A DNA stretch of 7,216 nt from Hyphomicrobiales bacterium (lineage in GTDB: Bacteria > Pseudomonadota > Alphaproteobacteria > Rhizobiales > S144-23). Below the pieces are notes generated by a model. That model was not told where the DNA came from and searched no databases. It was given only the letters and a program-made list of their open reading frames with translations. Shown piece by piece: positions 1 through 5,456 of the stretch. The position numbers and the translations under genes are program-made. Each line of letters begins with the position of its first letter. Position 1 is the stretch's first letter. Where the stretch lies: positions 1-7,216 of the forward strand of contig WGBL01000463.1 of assembly GCA_015494375.1 (NCBI GenBank), written 5' to 3'.

Positions 1-31
1 CGGGGACGACAACGCCCGGCGCCGCGCCCCC

Positions 32-73
32 GTCTGGTTTCTGGCTTCTGAATTCTGATTTCTGATTTCTGGC
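32..73. repeat. 7-bp tandem repeat array A (TTCTGRN)
   Basis: Six consecutive heptamers can be read: GTCTGGT, TTCTGGC, TTCTGAA, TTCTGAT, TTCTGAT and TTCTGGC. Two neighbouring copies are identical and the others differ at the last two or three positions. The array lies downstream of the quinone oxidoreductase stop codon and is much less GC-rich than the flanking genes. No open frame with gene-like features covers it. It resembles in style the short tandemly repeated heptamers described in cyanobacteria, but no relationship is claimed. Confidence 0.85.
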
Positions 74-93
74 TTGTCTTATGAATAATCCTC

Positions 94-121
94 TTCTGGT
101 TTCGGGCTTCGGGCTTCCGGC
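94..121. repeat. 7-bp tandem repeat array B (TTCGGGC)
   Basis: Four heptamers run in register: TTCTGGT, TTCGGGC, TTCGGGC and TTCCGGC. A decayed fifth copy, TTAACGC, may follow. The unit clearly relates to array A 20 bp to the left (TTCTGGC against TTCGGGC). The two are probably halves of one array, or one seeded the other; the spacer between them (74-93) is AT-richer and only loosely heptameric. It ends about 25 bp beyond the stop codon of the oxidoreductase gene. Confidence 0.8.
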
Positions 122-146
122 TTAACGCATTTAACCCATCCATGCG

Positions 147-1133
147 TCAGTCTTCCATCGTCACGACGATCTTGCCCTGGGCCTTGCGCCCCTCGATGAG
201 GGCCAGAGCCTCGGCCGTCCTCTCGAGCGGAAGACGGGCGCCGATATGAGGCTTGAGGTCGCCCGCCCGGCACCAGGCGAGCACCCGCTCCATATTGGCG
301 CGATGGCGCGCCGGGTCGCGCTCGAGAAAGGCTCCCCAGTAGACGCCGAGCATCGCCGCGCCCTTGAGCAGTAACAGATTGAGCGCAATCCTGGGCACCT
401 CGCCAGAGGCAAACCCCACGATCAGAAATCGGCCGCCCCAGGCGGTCGCCCGCAGAGCCGCTTCGCTCGCCGCCCCGCCTACACAGTCATAGACGACATC
501 GACGCCCTTGCCGTCCGTAAGCGCCTTGAGGGCAGCCTTGAGGTCCTGGCCGCTCTCGCTCTCGCCAAGGCACTGGTCGGCGCCATGGGCCCTGGCGAGG
601 GCGCGCTTCTCCTCTGACGATGCAACAGCGATCACGCGCGCGCCCAGCAGCTTGGCGACCTCGACCGCTGCCAGCCCGGCCCCGCCGGCCGCGCCGAGAA
701 TCGCCACCGTCTCGCCCGGGGCGAGCTCCGCGCGATCCAGCAGGCCATGCATGGCCGTGCCATAAGTGACCGTGAGCCCCGCGGCGATGTCGTCGTCGAG
801 CCCAACGGGGACCGGGGTCAGCCGAGCCGCGGGCACACTCACAAGCTCGGCGCACGCGCCCCAGCCGGCAAAACCCATGACCCGCTCACCCACCCGGAAG
901 CCTTCGACGTCCGCGCCGAGCGCCTCGACGAAGCCCGAGAACTCGGCCCCCGGAATAAACGGCAGTGGTGGCTTTTCCTGATAGCGACCCTTGATGATCA
1001 GGGTATCGAGAAAATTGAGCGCAACGGCGCGCACCCGCACGAGCACCTCGCCCCGGCCCGGCTCGGGATCGGGCCAGGGGCCAACCTCGAGGCCGGCGAT
1101 ACCATCAAGAGACTTGCAAATGACGGCCTTCAT
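147..1133 (-). CDS. NAD(P)H:quinone oxidoreductase family protein (zinc-independent MDR)
   Basis: This 328-residue medium-chain dehydrogenase/reductase belongs to the quinone oxidoreductase group, which moves hydride from NADPH to quinones or enoyl-type substrates in the cytoplasm. The N-terminal GroES-like domain covers about residues 1-115, with NFLDTLIIKGRY at 40-51 and PGAEFSGFVEALG at 61-73. The Rossmann domain follows, with the nucleotide-binding loop GAAGGAG at 147-153 and YDCVGG at 215-220. The cysteine cluster and catalytic-zinc ligands of true alcohol dehydrogenases are absent. The frame is open further upstream, but MKAVICKSL is the usual family start and has AAGGAT seven bases before it, so the ATG at 1133 was chosen. 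The gene is transcribed away from the RNA methyltransferase gene, with no operon partner in view. The fold assignment is firm; the physiological substrate is unknown. Confidence 0.9.
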   Translation of the reverse strand: MKAVICKSLDGIAGLEVGPWPDPEPGRGEVLVRVRAVALNFLDTLIIKGRYQEKPPLPFIPGAEFSGFVEALGADVEGFRVGERVMGFAGWGACAELVSVPAARLTPVPVGLDDDIAAGLTVTYGTAMHGLLDRAELAPGETVAILGAAGGAGLAAVEVAKLLGARVIAVASSEEKRALARAHGADQCLGESESGQDLKAALKALTDGKGVDVVYDCVGGAASEAALRATAWGGRFLIVGFASGEVPRIALNLLLLKGAAMLGVYWGAFLERDPARHRANMERVLAWCRAGDLKPHIGARLPLERTAEALALIEGRKAQGKIVVTMED

Positions 1134-1218
1134 GGGACAAATCCTTGGCAGTCGTCGGGTGTGATGCGGTAAAGGGCGATCGCAGCTCACCGGGGGCGGC
1201 CTGGCTTTTGGTGGCTCG

Positions 1219-1226
1219 CCCCCCCC
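1219..1226. repeat. C8 homopolymer in the divergent intergenic region
   Basis: Eight consecutive C residues lie 60 bp upstream of the methyltransferase start and 86 bp upstream of the oxidoreductase start. No recognisable sigma-70 boxes were found around it, so both promoters in the 1134-1285 gap remain unplaced. Tracts of this length can vary by slippage, but nothing here shows that this one does. Confidence 0.6.
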
Positions 1227-1285
1227 GGCCCCGCAGATTCACCCGCTGTGACGGGTCCTTGCAACAACAATTCGGGCCATATGTG

Positions 1286-1831
1286 ATGCGCGGCTATTTC
1301 GCAATTGGTGTCGAGGGCATCTCAAAGCCCATGAATCTCGGCAATCTGATGCGCTCGGCCCATGCCTTTGGCGCCCGCTTCGTCTTCACCATCGGTGCCC
1401 ATTATCGCGTGCGCGAGGCCAAGTCCGACACCGCCCGCTCGCTCGAGCACATGCCGCTCTATCACTGGCCCGATGCAGCGGCACTGCGGTTGCCCCAAGG
1501 CTGCCGGCTCGTTGGTGTCGAGCTCGTCGATGAGGCCATCGATCTGCCGAGCTTCCGCCACCCGCTGCAGGCGGCCTATGTGCTCGGCCCCGAGCGGGGT
1601 GTGCTCTCCGCTACGCTGCTCGAGCGCTGCGACTATGTGGTCAAGATCCCAACCGCTTTTTGTGTCAATGTGGCGGTGGCTGGCGCCATTGTCATGTATG
1701 ATCGGATGCGCCTTCTAGGGCGATTCGCCGAGCGCCCGGTCGGCGAGGGAGGGCCCGCCGCGCCGCCCGCGCCCCATGTGCATGGCGAGGTGCGCTTTCG
1801 GCGCGGCAAGACCCGCCAAAAGAGCCCCTGA
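1286..1831 (+). CDS. SpoU/TrmH-class RNA methyltransferase (SPOUT fold)
   Basis: This 181-residue SAM-dependent enzyme probably methylates a ribose 2'-OH in tRNA or rRNA; the exact nucleotide cannot be told from sequence. All three SpoU motifs are visible. Motif 1 is NLGNLMRSAHAFGA at 17-30, with the key Asn17 and Arg23. Motif 2 is LGPERGVL at 100-107. Motif 3 runs from IPTAF at 121 through CVNVAVAGAIVMYDR to 140, forming the trefoil knot that binds SAM. A Pro/Gly-rich tail ending in an Arg/Lys-rich stretch follows (151-181). An in-frame ATG exists at 1145, but the added 47 residues cross the oxidoreductase start and a C8 tract and look non-protein-like. MRGYFAIGVEGISKP is the expected family N-terminus. 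No clear Shine-Dalgarno precedes 1286. The IalB-family gene follows 81 bp downstream on the same strand. Confidence 0.88.
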   Translation: MRGYFAIGVEGISKPMNLGNLMRSAHAFGARFVFTIGAHYRVREAKSDTARSLEHMPLYHWPDAAALRLPQGCRLVGVELVDEAIDLPSFRHPLQAAYVLGPERGVLSATLLERCDYVVKIPTAFCVNVAVAGAIVMYDRMRLLGRFAERPVGEGGPAAPPAPHVHGEVRFRRGKTRQKSP

Positions 1832-1912
1832 ACCGGAAGGCGCCCGAAACAACGCCTGGTCGGAGCGGCAAAACGTCAATAACACAACAACAGGGACGGA
1901 GAGCAGAAGAAC

Positions 1913-2440
1913 ATGCGAATGCCAAGAATTGTCTTCGCGGCCTTTGTGGCGCTGGCGGCGGCGCTGCTCGTCTCAGCAGGGACTGCGCCAGCGCTGGCAC
2001 AAAAGGCCGAGTTCGTCCAGAGGTTCAAGGACTGGTCCGTCTACACCTATGGCAGCGGCCCCAAGCGGCTTTGCTTTGCCGTCTCACAGCCCAAGGATAT
2101 CGAGCCCAAAAATGTTAGGGCCGATGACATCTACCTTTATGTGTCGAGCTGGCCGGGCGATGGTGTGCGAAACGAGTTTAGCTTCAAGGCGGCCGCGCCC
2201 TTGGGCCAGGGCAGCACACTGACCGCAATCGTCGGCCCAGACGTCTTCGAGCTTTTTGCCGATGGCGACCGGGCGTTTGTGGAGAACGTGGTGCAAGAGG
2301 CGCGGCTCATCAACGCCATGCGCCGCGGCGCCAAGCTCGTCGTCAGGGGCACCACCGCAGAGGGTAGGCCGACAAGCGCTGTGTTCTCGCTTTCCGGCAT
2401 CACTGCGGCGCTCAACTTTGTGCGCCAGACCTGCGGTTGA
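1913..2440 (+). CDS. Invasion-associated locus B (IalB) family secreted protein
   Basis: This is a 175-residue exported protein. Residues 1-29 form a Sec signal peptide: basic MRMPR, a hydrophobic core at 7-20, and a likely cleavage site after APALA at 25-29. The mature part carries the IalB-family hallmarks FKDWSVYT at 38-45, a cysteine at 54 in RLCFAVSQP, and a C-terminal QTCG with Cys174. The two cysteines probably form a disulfide in the periplasm. The family is named after a Bartonella protein linked to erythrocyte invasion, but it is widespread in non-pathogenic alphaproteobacteria and its molecular role is not established, so no virulence is implied. A GGAGAG at 1898-1903 supports the ATG at 1913; a second ATG at 1919 would only trim two residues. 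It lies between two RNA methyltransferase genes on the same strand. Confidence 0.85.
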   Translation: MRMPRIVFAAFVALAAALLVSAGTAPALAQKAEFVQRFKDWSVYTYGSGPKRLCFAVSQPKDIEPKNVRADDIYLYVSSWPGDGVRNEFSFKAAAPLGQGSTLTAIVGPDVFELFADGDRAFVENVVQEARLINAMRRGAKLVVRGTTAEGRPTSAVFSLSGITAALNFVRQTCG

Positions 2441-2481
2441 GGGGCGGCCCAGAACCCAGTAGGTGAGCGAGGGCGAAAGGG

Positions 2482-2525
2482 CAAGCTCGGATCACGCTCG
2501 GCTCAAGCTCGAATCAAGTCGATCA
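2482..2525. repeat. 11-bp tandem repeat array in the rlmN leader
   Basis: Four 11-bp units follow one another: CAAGCTCGGAT, CACGCTCGGCT, CAAGCTCGAAT and the decayed CAAGTCGATCA. They fill most of the 109-bp gap between the IalB-family gene and rlmN and end about 13 bp before the rlmN ribosome binding region. The period is close to one DNA helical turn, so the repeated CTCGR would face the same side of the helix. No open frame of interest covers the array. Confidence 0.75.
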
Positions 2526-2549
2526 GGATAAAGGGACAGGACAAAGGGA

Positions 2550-3914
2550 TTGGGTGAGACAGCGACACGATCAGAGGTGCAAGCCGGGCATCCCCCGATC
2601 CCGCTCATTGGGCTCGGGGCCGATGCTCTTGCCGCCGAGCTCGTCCGCCTCGGTGTGCCCGAGCGCCAGCTCGGCATGCGCTTGCGGCAGTTAAAGCGTT
2701 GGGTCTATGTCCGAGGAGCCACCTCGTTCGCCGAGATGACCGACATCTCGAAAGACCTGCGCGAACGGCTCGTCGGTCGCTTCTCGCTTGCCCGCCCTCA
2801 AATCGTGAGCGAGCAGATCTCACGCGACGGCACGCGGAAGTGGCTGCTGCGCCTCGCCCCTGGTGGCAGCTGCAACGGCGCGCCTGGGCCCGAGATCGAG
2901 ACCGTCTACATTCCCGAGGAGGACCGCGGCACTCTCTGCATCTCGAGTCAGGTGGGCTGTACGCTCAACTGCACCTTCTGCCATACGGGCACCCAGCCGC
3001 TCGTGCGCAATCTGAGCGTGGGCGAGATCGTGGGCCAGATCGTGCTGGCGCGGGACCGACTCGGCGACTGGCCGGGCCGTGCGCGCGGGGAAGGCGGTGG
3101 GGAGGCTGCCGGAGGGCAAGGGCTTCGGGGCAGCGTTCGGGAGAGCACTCCGGACGGCGTTCGCGGGGGCGCTCGGGGGCCAACTGTGCCCGGGCGGCCG
3201 GCAGGAGAGCGGGCCATCACCAACATCGTATTGATGGGGATGGGCGAGCCGCTCCTCAATTTCGAAAACGTCCGTGACGCCATGGCGCTTGCGTGTGATC
3301 CCGATGCGCTCGGCTATTCGCGCCGCCGGGTGACGCTCTCGACCTCGGGCATTGTGCCGATGATAGGCCGCTGGGGCGCCGAGGCGGGCACCATGCTCGC
3401 CATCTCGCTCCATGCCGTCGATGACGACCTGCGCAATGTTCTGGTGCCGATCAACCGGCGCTATCCGATCGCCATGCTCCTTGAGGCGTGCCGCAATTAT
3501 CCGGGGCTTTCGAATGCCAAACGGATCACGTTTGAGTATGTCATGCTGAAAGGCGTGAACGACAGCCCTGCGGAGGCTCGGGCGCTCGTGCGCCTGCTCG
3601 CTGGCATTCCCGCCAAGATCAACCTCATTCCTTTCAACCCCTGGCCGGGCGCGCCTTATGAATGCTCGGATTGGGAGACGATCGAGCGCTTCGGAGAGAT
3701 CATCAATCGGGCGGGCTATGCGAGCCCCATCCGTCGCCCGCGCGGCCGCGACATCATGGCGGCCTGCGGCCAGCTCAAGTCGGCAAGCCGCAAGCTCCGC
3801 GCGCGCGAGCGCGGGCGAGGGCATGGGGATGAGCGGGCAGGTGAGCGCGGGCTTGGACGTGACCAAAAGCGGGGGCGCAAACCCGGGTGTGAGCCTAAGG
3901 CCAACCGAGCCTGA
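2550..3914 (+). CDS. rlmN: Dual-specificity 23S rRNA/tRNA adenine-C2 methyltransferase RlmN
   Basis: This radical-SAM enzyme makes 2-methyladenosine at A2503 of 23S rRNA and, in characterised homologues, at A37 of some tRNAs. The [4Fe-4S] motif CTLNCTFC places cysteines at 137, 141 and 144. The catalytic thiol is Cys130 in TLCISSQ, and the methyl-carrying cysteine is Cys406 in RGRDIMAACGQLK. GMGEP at 230-234, STSG at 264-267 and AISLHAV at 284-290 are further signatures. The start is a TTG with AGGA at 2538-2541; GTG at 2577 is the alternative. At 454 residues it is longer than the roughly 380-410 usual. Two extra segments explain this: a Gly/Arg-rich insertion at about 177-220, between ARDRLGDW and TNIVLMGMGEP, and a tail at 420-454. 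Both are built of 12-bp repeats. All catalytic residues are intact, so the enzyme is probably functional. Confidence 0.93.
   Translation: MGETATRSEVQAGHPPIPLIGLGADALAAELVRLGVPERQLGMRLRQLKRWVYVRGATSFAEMTDISKDLRERLVGRFSLARPQIVSEQISRDGTRKWLLRLAPGGSCNGAPGPEIETVYIPEEDRGTLCISSQVGCTLNCTFCHTGTQPLVRNLSVGEIVGQIVLARDRLGDWPGRARGEGGGEAAGGQGLRGSVRESTPDGVRGGARGPTVPGRPAGERAITNIVLMGMGEPLLNFENVRDAMALACDPDALGYSRRRVTLSTSGIVPMIGRWGAEAGTMLAISLHAVDDDLRNVLVPINRRYPIAMLLEACRNYPGLSNAKRITFEYVMLKGVNDSPAEARALVRLLAGIPAKINLIPFNPWPGAPYECSDWETIERFGEIINRAGYASPIRRPRGRDIMAACGQLKSASRKLRARERGRGHGDERAGERGLGRDQKRGRKPGCEPKANRA
3115..3186 (+). repeat. 12-bp degenerate tandem array inside rlmN (loop insertion)
   Basis: Six 12-bp units are in register: GGCAAGGGCTTC, GGGGCAGCGTTC, GGGAGAGCACTC, CGGACGGCGTTC, GCGGGGGCGCTC and GGGGGCCAACTG. 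The first five end in TTC or CTC. Translated, they give a four-residue period: GLRG, SVRE, STPD, GVRG, GARG, PTVP. The array forms the core of the extra loop just before the TNIVLMGMGEP strand of RlmN. Copies are diverged, so it is an old expansion or one under weak constraint. Confidence 0.65.
3807..3914 (+). repeat. 12-bp degenerate tandem array forming the rlmN C-terminal tail
   Basis: From 3807 the sequence divides into nine 12-bp units, among them GAGCGCGGGCGA, GAGCGGGCAGGT, GAGCGCGGGCTT and AAGCGGGGGCGC. The 10-mer GAGCGCGGGC recurs exactly 36 bp (three units) apart, at 3807 and 3843. The protein reads as tetrapeptides ERGR, GHGD, ERAG, ERGL, GRDQ, KRGR, KPGC, EPKA and then NRA and stop. 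The tail is strongly basic and follows the normal RlmN end (about residue 419). The later units are heavily decayed. Confidence 0.6.
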
Positions 3915-3993
3915 TTGTGAAGGCGGGGTAGGTGCGAGCGCGCGAGGCGCAATCGGCACTCCGCCGAGCGCAAGCTGCATGCAGTACTCGTCT

Positions 3994-4056
3994 CGACGCG
4001 CGTCACGCGCGTTGTCGGCCCTGTCGGCTCTTGGCGCTGTTGCGCGCGCTGACGCC
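3994..4056. repeat. 9-bp degenerate tandem array in the convergent gap
   Basis: Seven 9-bp units can be laid out: CGACGCGCG, TCACGCGCG, TTGTCGGCC, CTGTCGGCT, CTTGGCGCT, GTTGCGCGC and GCTGACGCC. Neighbours match better than distant copies. It lies between the ends of rlmN and the small membrane protein gene, a 173-bp stretch with no gene. The units are simple and GC-rich, so chance periodicity is not excluded. Confidence 0.4.
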
Positions 4057-4080
4057 CCCCCTAAAGGTCCCGAAGGGCTG

Positions 4081-4098
4081 TGGGGGCTCAGTCCCCCA
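4081..4098. terminator. Perfect 6-bp hairpin at the end of the small membrane protein gene
   Basis: TGGGGG and CCCCCA form a perfect inverted repeat around a six-base loop, and the stop codon of the minus-strand gene (4088-4090) lies inside the loop. The position between convergent genes fits a 3' end signal, but neither strand shows a T-tract, so it may be a transcript-stabilising hairpin instead. A C7 run at 4055-4061 could pair with the same G run and compete with this stem. Confidence 0.35.
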
Positions 4099-4321
4099 GG
4101 ATGGTGAACATCTTTTTCCGGCTTTCCTCCTCGCGCCTTGCTTCCGGCGGGATCTTGGCCTTGTCGAAAAAGAAGAGCACGAAGACGAGCGGCGGGAAGA
4201 GAAAGCTCCAGAACGCCCAAGCTTCGGCGTTTCGGTCTTTCACCTTGGCGACAAAGAACGAGACGGCGGATGCAAGAATGCATGCCAGGCCGATGAATGT
4301 GATGACGGCGGGAACACTCAT
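4088..4321 (-). CDS. Small two-helix inner-membrane protein of unknown function
   Basis: This 77-residue protein is not assigned to a named family. Residues 4-25 (from VPAVITFIG) and 34-52 (AWAFWSFLFPPLVFVLFFF) are two predicted transmembrane helices joined by a short charged loop, AKVKDRNAE. A charged tail with ARREEESRKK follows. A Pro-Pro pair breaks the second helix, and the aromatic content is high (FWSF, FFF). Positive charge in both the loop and the tail makes the topology ambiguous. The ATG at 4321 is the only good start; its ribosome site is poor (GGTAGTGGT just upstream). It is downstream of and co-oriented with nadBC, but a likely terminator separates them. Membrane-protein composition and a clean stop-to-start frame support a real gene; the function is unknown. 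Confidence 0.65.
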   Translation of the reverse strand: MSVPAVITFIGLACILASAVSFFVAKVKDRNAEAWAFWSFLFPPLVFVLFFFDKAKIPPEARREEESRKKMFTILGD

Positions 4322-4325
4322 ACCA

Positions 4326-4385
4326 CTACCAGTACCGCACGGCCCACATGAACGCCATTGCGACGTGTGAGCAAGAGAATGTCAT
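4326..4385 (-). CDS. Possible 19-aa small ORF upstream of the membrane protein gene
   Basis: An ATG at 4385, preceded by TAGGT about five bases upstream, opens a 19-codon frame translating as MTFSCSHVAMAFMWAVRYW. It ends in TAG four bases before the ATG of the 77-residue membrane protein, in a different frame. The C-terminal half is hydrophobic and aromatic (two Trp, one Tyr). The tight spacing suggests translational coupling or a leader peptide, and the poor ribosome site of the downstream gene is consistent with that. A frame this short can easily arise by chance. Confidence 0.25.
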   Translation of the reverse strand: MTFSCSHVAMAFMWAVRYW

Positions 4386-4406
4386 CACGACCTAAGAAGT
4401 CAATGG

Positions 4407-4441
4407 AACAAAATCAAGCCTCGGGTTGGGGCCCGGAAGGC
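4407..4441 (-). terminator. Probable intrinsic terminator of nadBC
   Basis: On the minus strand, GCCT-TC-CGGG pairs with CCCG-AGGC across the six-base loop CCCCAA. This gives eight base pairs with a two-base bulge, and the stem is followed directly by TTGATTTTGTT. It lies about 60 bases past the nadC stop codon and before the start of the small membrane protein gene. That fits the end of the nadB-nadC transcript and implies a separate promoter for the downstream gene. Confidence 0.5.
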
Positions 4442-4502
4442 CAAATGGACGATAAGGAAGGCGCCGCAAGCTTGTGAGCGAATTCGCCCGGCTGCTCGCG
4501 CG

Positions 4503-5453
4503 TCAGCCCATGAAGTCGAGCCCCAGATCGAGGGCCGGCACCGAATGGGTGAGGGCGCCCACCGAGATCATGTCAACGCCCGTGGCGGCGACGGCCGCAA
4601 CATTCTCAAGCGTCATGCCGCCTGACGCCTCGGTGAGGGCGCGGCCCGCGACAAGCGCCACGGCGCGCTCGAGTGTGGCCAGGTCCATGTTGTCGAGCAA
4701 CACGGCATCGACACCCGCATCGAGCGCCGCGCGAAGCGTCGGCAAGTCATCCACCTCGACCTCGATCTTGACCATGTGCCCGGCATGGGCGCGGGCGCGC
4801 TGGATCGCTTGCGAGACATCGCCCGCGATGGCGATATGGTTGTCTTTGATCAGAATGGCATCGAAAAGGCCGAAGCGGTGGTTCATGCCTCCGCCGGCGC
4901 GCACGGCATACTTCTCGATGGCGCGAAGCCCCGGCAGTGTCTTGCGGGTCGAGCAGATGCGCGCGCGCGTGCCCGAAACGGCCTCCACATAACGGCGGGT
5001 GAGTGTTGCGATGCCGCTCATGTGCGTGAGGAAATTGAGTGCAACCCGCTCACCGGCCAGGATCAGCCGTGCCGCGCCGGCGACGGTCGCAACTGTTGCG
5101 CCCGCTGCGACCTCGTCGCCATCGCCGACCCGCCGTTCAAAAACAACTTGGCAATCGAGTGGGGCACGAGAGCCGAGCTGACGAACAGATTCGATTTGGC
5201 GATCCGAACCGAGCTGGCGACCAACACTGAGCTGGCGAAAGGTCTCCTCCGCCAGATCGAGCCCGGCAATCACACCCGCCCGACGTGCCACGATCGCAGC
5301 GCGCGCCTGAGCGCCCTCAGCAACGATCGCCCGACTGGTGATGTCGCCCGCAAGCCCTAGGTCCTCGGTAAGCGCATCGGCCACGAGCCGCTTGATCAAG
5401 CCCGGGTAAAGCGCTTCCGCTTCGGCTGCCCGCGCGCCTGCTGGATCATTCAT
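4503..5453 (-). CDS. nadC: Nicotinate-nucleotide pyrophosphorylase (carboxylating), NadC
   Basis: NadC (quinolinate phosphoribosyltransferase) converts quinolinate and PRPP to nicotinate mononucleotide, CO2 and pyrophosphate, the step where de novo NAD synthesis joins the common pathway. Visible signatures are ERVALNFLTHMSGIAT at 135-150, STRKTLPGLR at 168-177, GGGMNHRFGL at 187-196, IKDNH at 202-206, EVEVD at 231-235, LLDNM at 252-256 and EASGG at 275-279, which together line the active site of the alpha/beta barrel. At 316 residues it is longer than the usual 280-290. The excess is a hexapeptide repeat at about 70-99 in the N-terminal sandwich domain, after the native EETFRQL. The ATG at 5453 has AAGGGGA six bases before it, overlapping the nadB stop, so the two are probably translationally coupled. 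Active-site residues are intact and function is expected. Confidence 0.95.
   Translation of the reverse strand: MNDPAGARAAEAEALYPGLIKRLVADALTEDLGLAGDITSRAIVAEGAQARAAIVARRAGVIAGLDLAEETFRQLSVGRQLGSDRQIESVRQLGSRAPLDCQVVFERRVGDGDEVAAGATVATVAGAARLILAGERVALNFLTHMSGIATLTRRYVEAVSGTRARICSTRKTLPGLRAIEKYAVRAGGGMNHRFGLFDAILIKDNHIAIAGDVSQAIQRARAHAGHMVKIEVEVDDLPTLRAALDAGVDAVLLDNMDLATLERAVALVAGRALTEASGGMTLENVAAVAATGVDMISVGALTHSVPALDLGLDFMG
5157..5246 (-). repeat. 18-bp in-frame tandem array inside nadC
   Basis: On the plus strand the units are GAGCTGGCGAAAGGTCTC, GAGCTGGCGACCAACACT, GATTTGGCGATCCGAACC and GAGCTGACGAACAGATTC, with a decayed fifth at 5157-5174, listed right to left. In NadC they encode ETFRQL, SVGRQL, GSDRQI, ESVRQL and GSRAPL. 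The first unit matches the expected family sequence at this place (LAEETFRQL), so the array appears to have grown from native coding sequence. Removing four units would bring the protein to about 292 residues, near the family norm. Confidence 0.85.
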
Positions 5454-5456
5454 GAC

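Noticed and set aside
32..121. CRISPR array
   Set aside because: The repeats are 7 bp, contiguous and without spacers, and no cas gene is present.
125..147. Inverted repeat ACGCAT/ATGCGT at the end of the oxidoreductase gene as a terminator
   Set aside because: The stem is only 6 bp with an 11-base loop, partly overlaps the stop codon, and is not followed by a T-tract on the minus strand.
79..273. 64-residue minus-strand frame overlapping the heptamer repeats
   Set aside because: It lies mostly antiparallel in another frame of the oxidoreductase 3' end, with repeat-derived residues; nothing supports translation.
1241..1256. ACCCG-ctgtga-CGGGT hairpin before the SpoU methyltransferase gene
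   Set aside because: A 5-bp stem in GC-rich DNA is expected by chance; no operator family or riboswitch pattern fits.
1145..1285. Upstream ATG extending the SpoU methyltransferase by 47 residues
   Set aside because: The extension overlaps the leader of the divergent oxidoreductase, runs through the C8 tract and lacks family resemblance; homologues begin at MRGYF.
2820..4283. 487-residue open frame on the minus strand opposite rlmN
   Set aside because: It overlaps the catalytic core of RlmN and the small membrane protein gene in other frames and shows no domain signature; it is a by-product of high GC content.
4365..4410. Candidate promoter TTGACT with a CATTCT -10 box for the small membrane protein gene
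   Set aside because: The -35 is a fair match, but the -10 box matches only three of six consensus positions; too weak to annotate, though some promoter after the terminator is expected.
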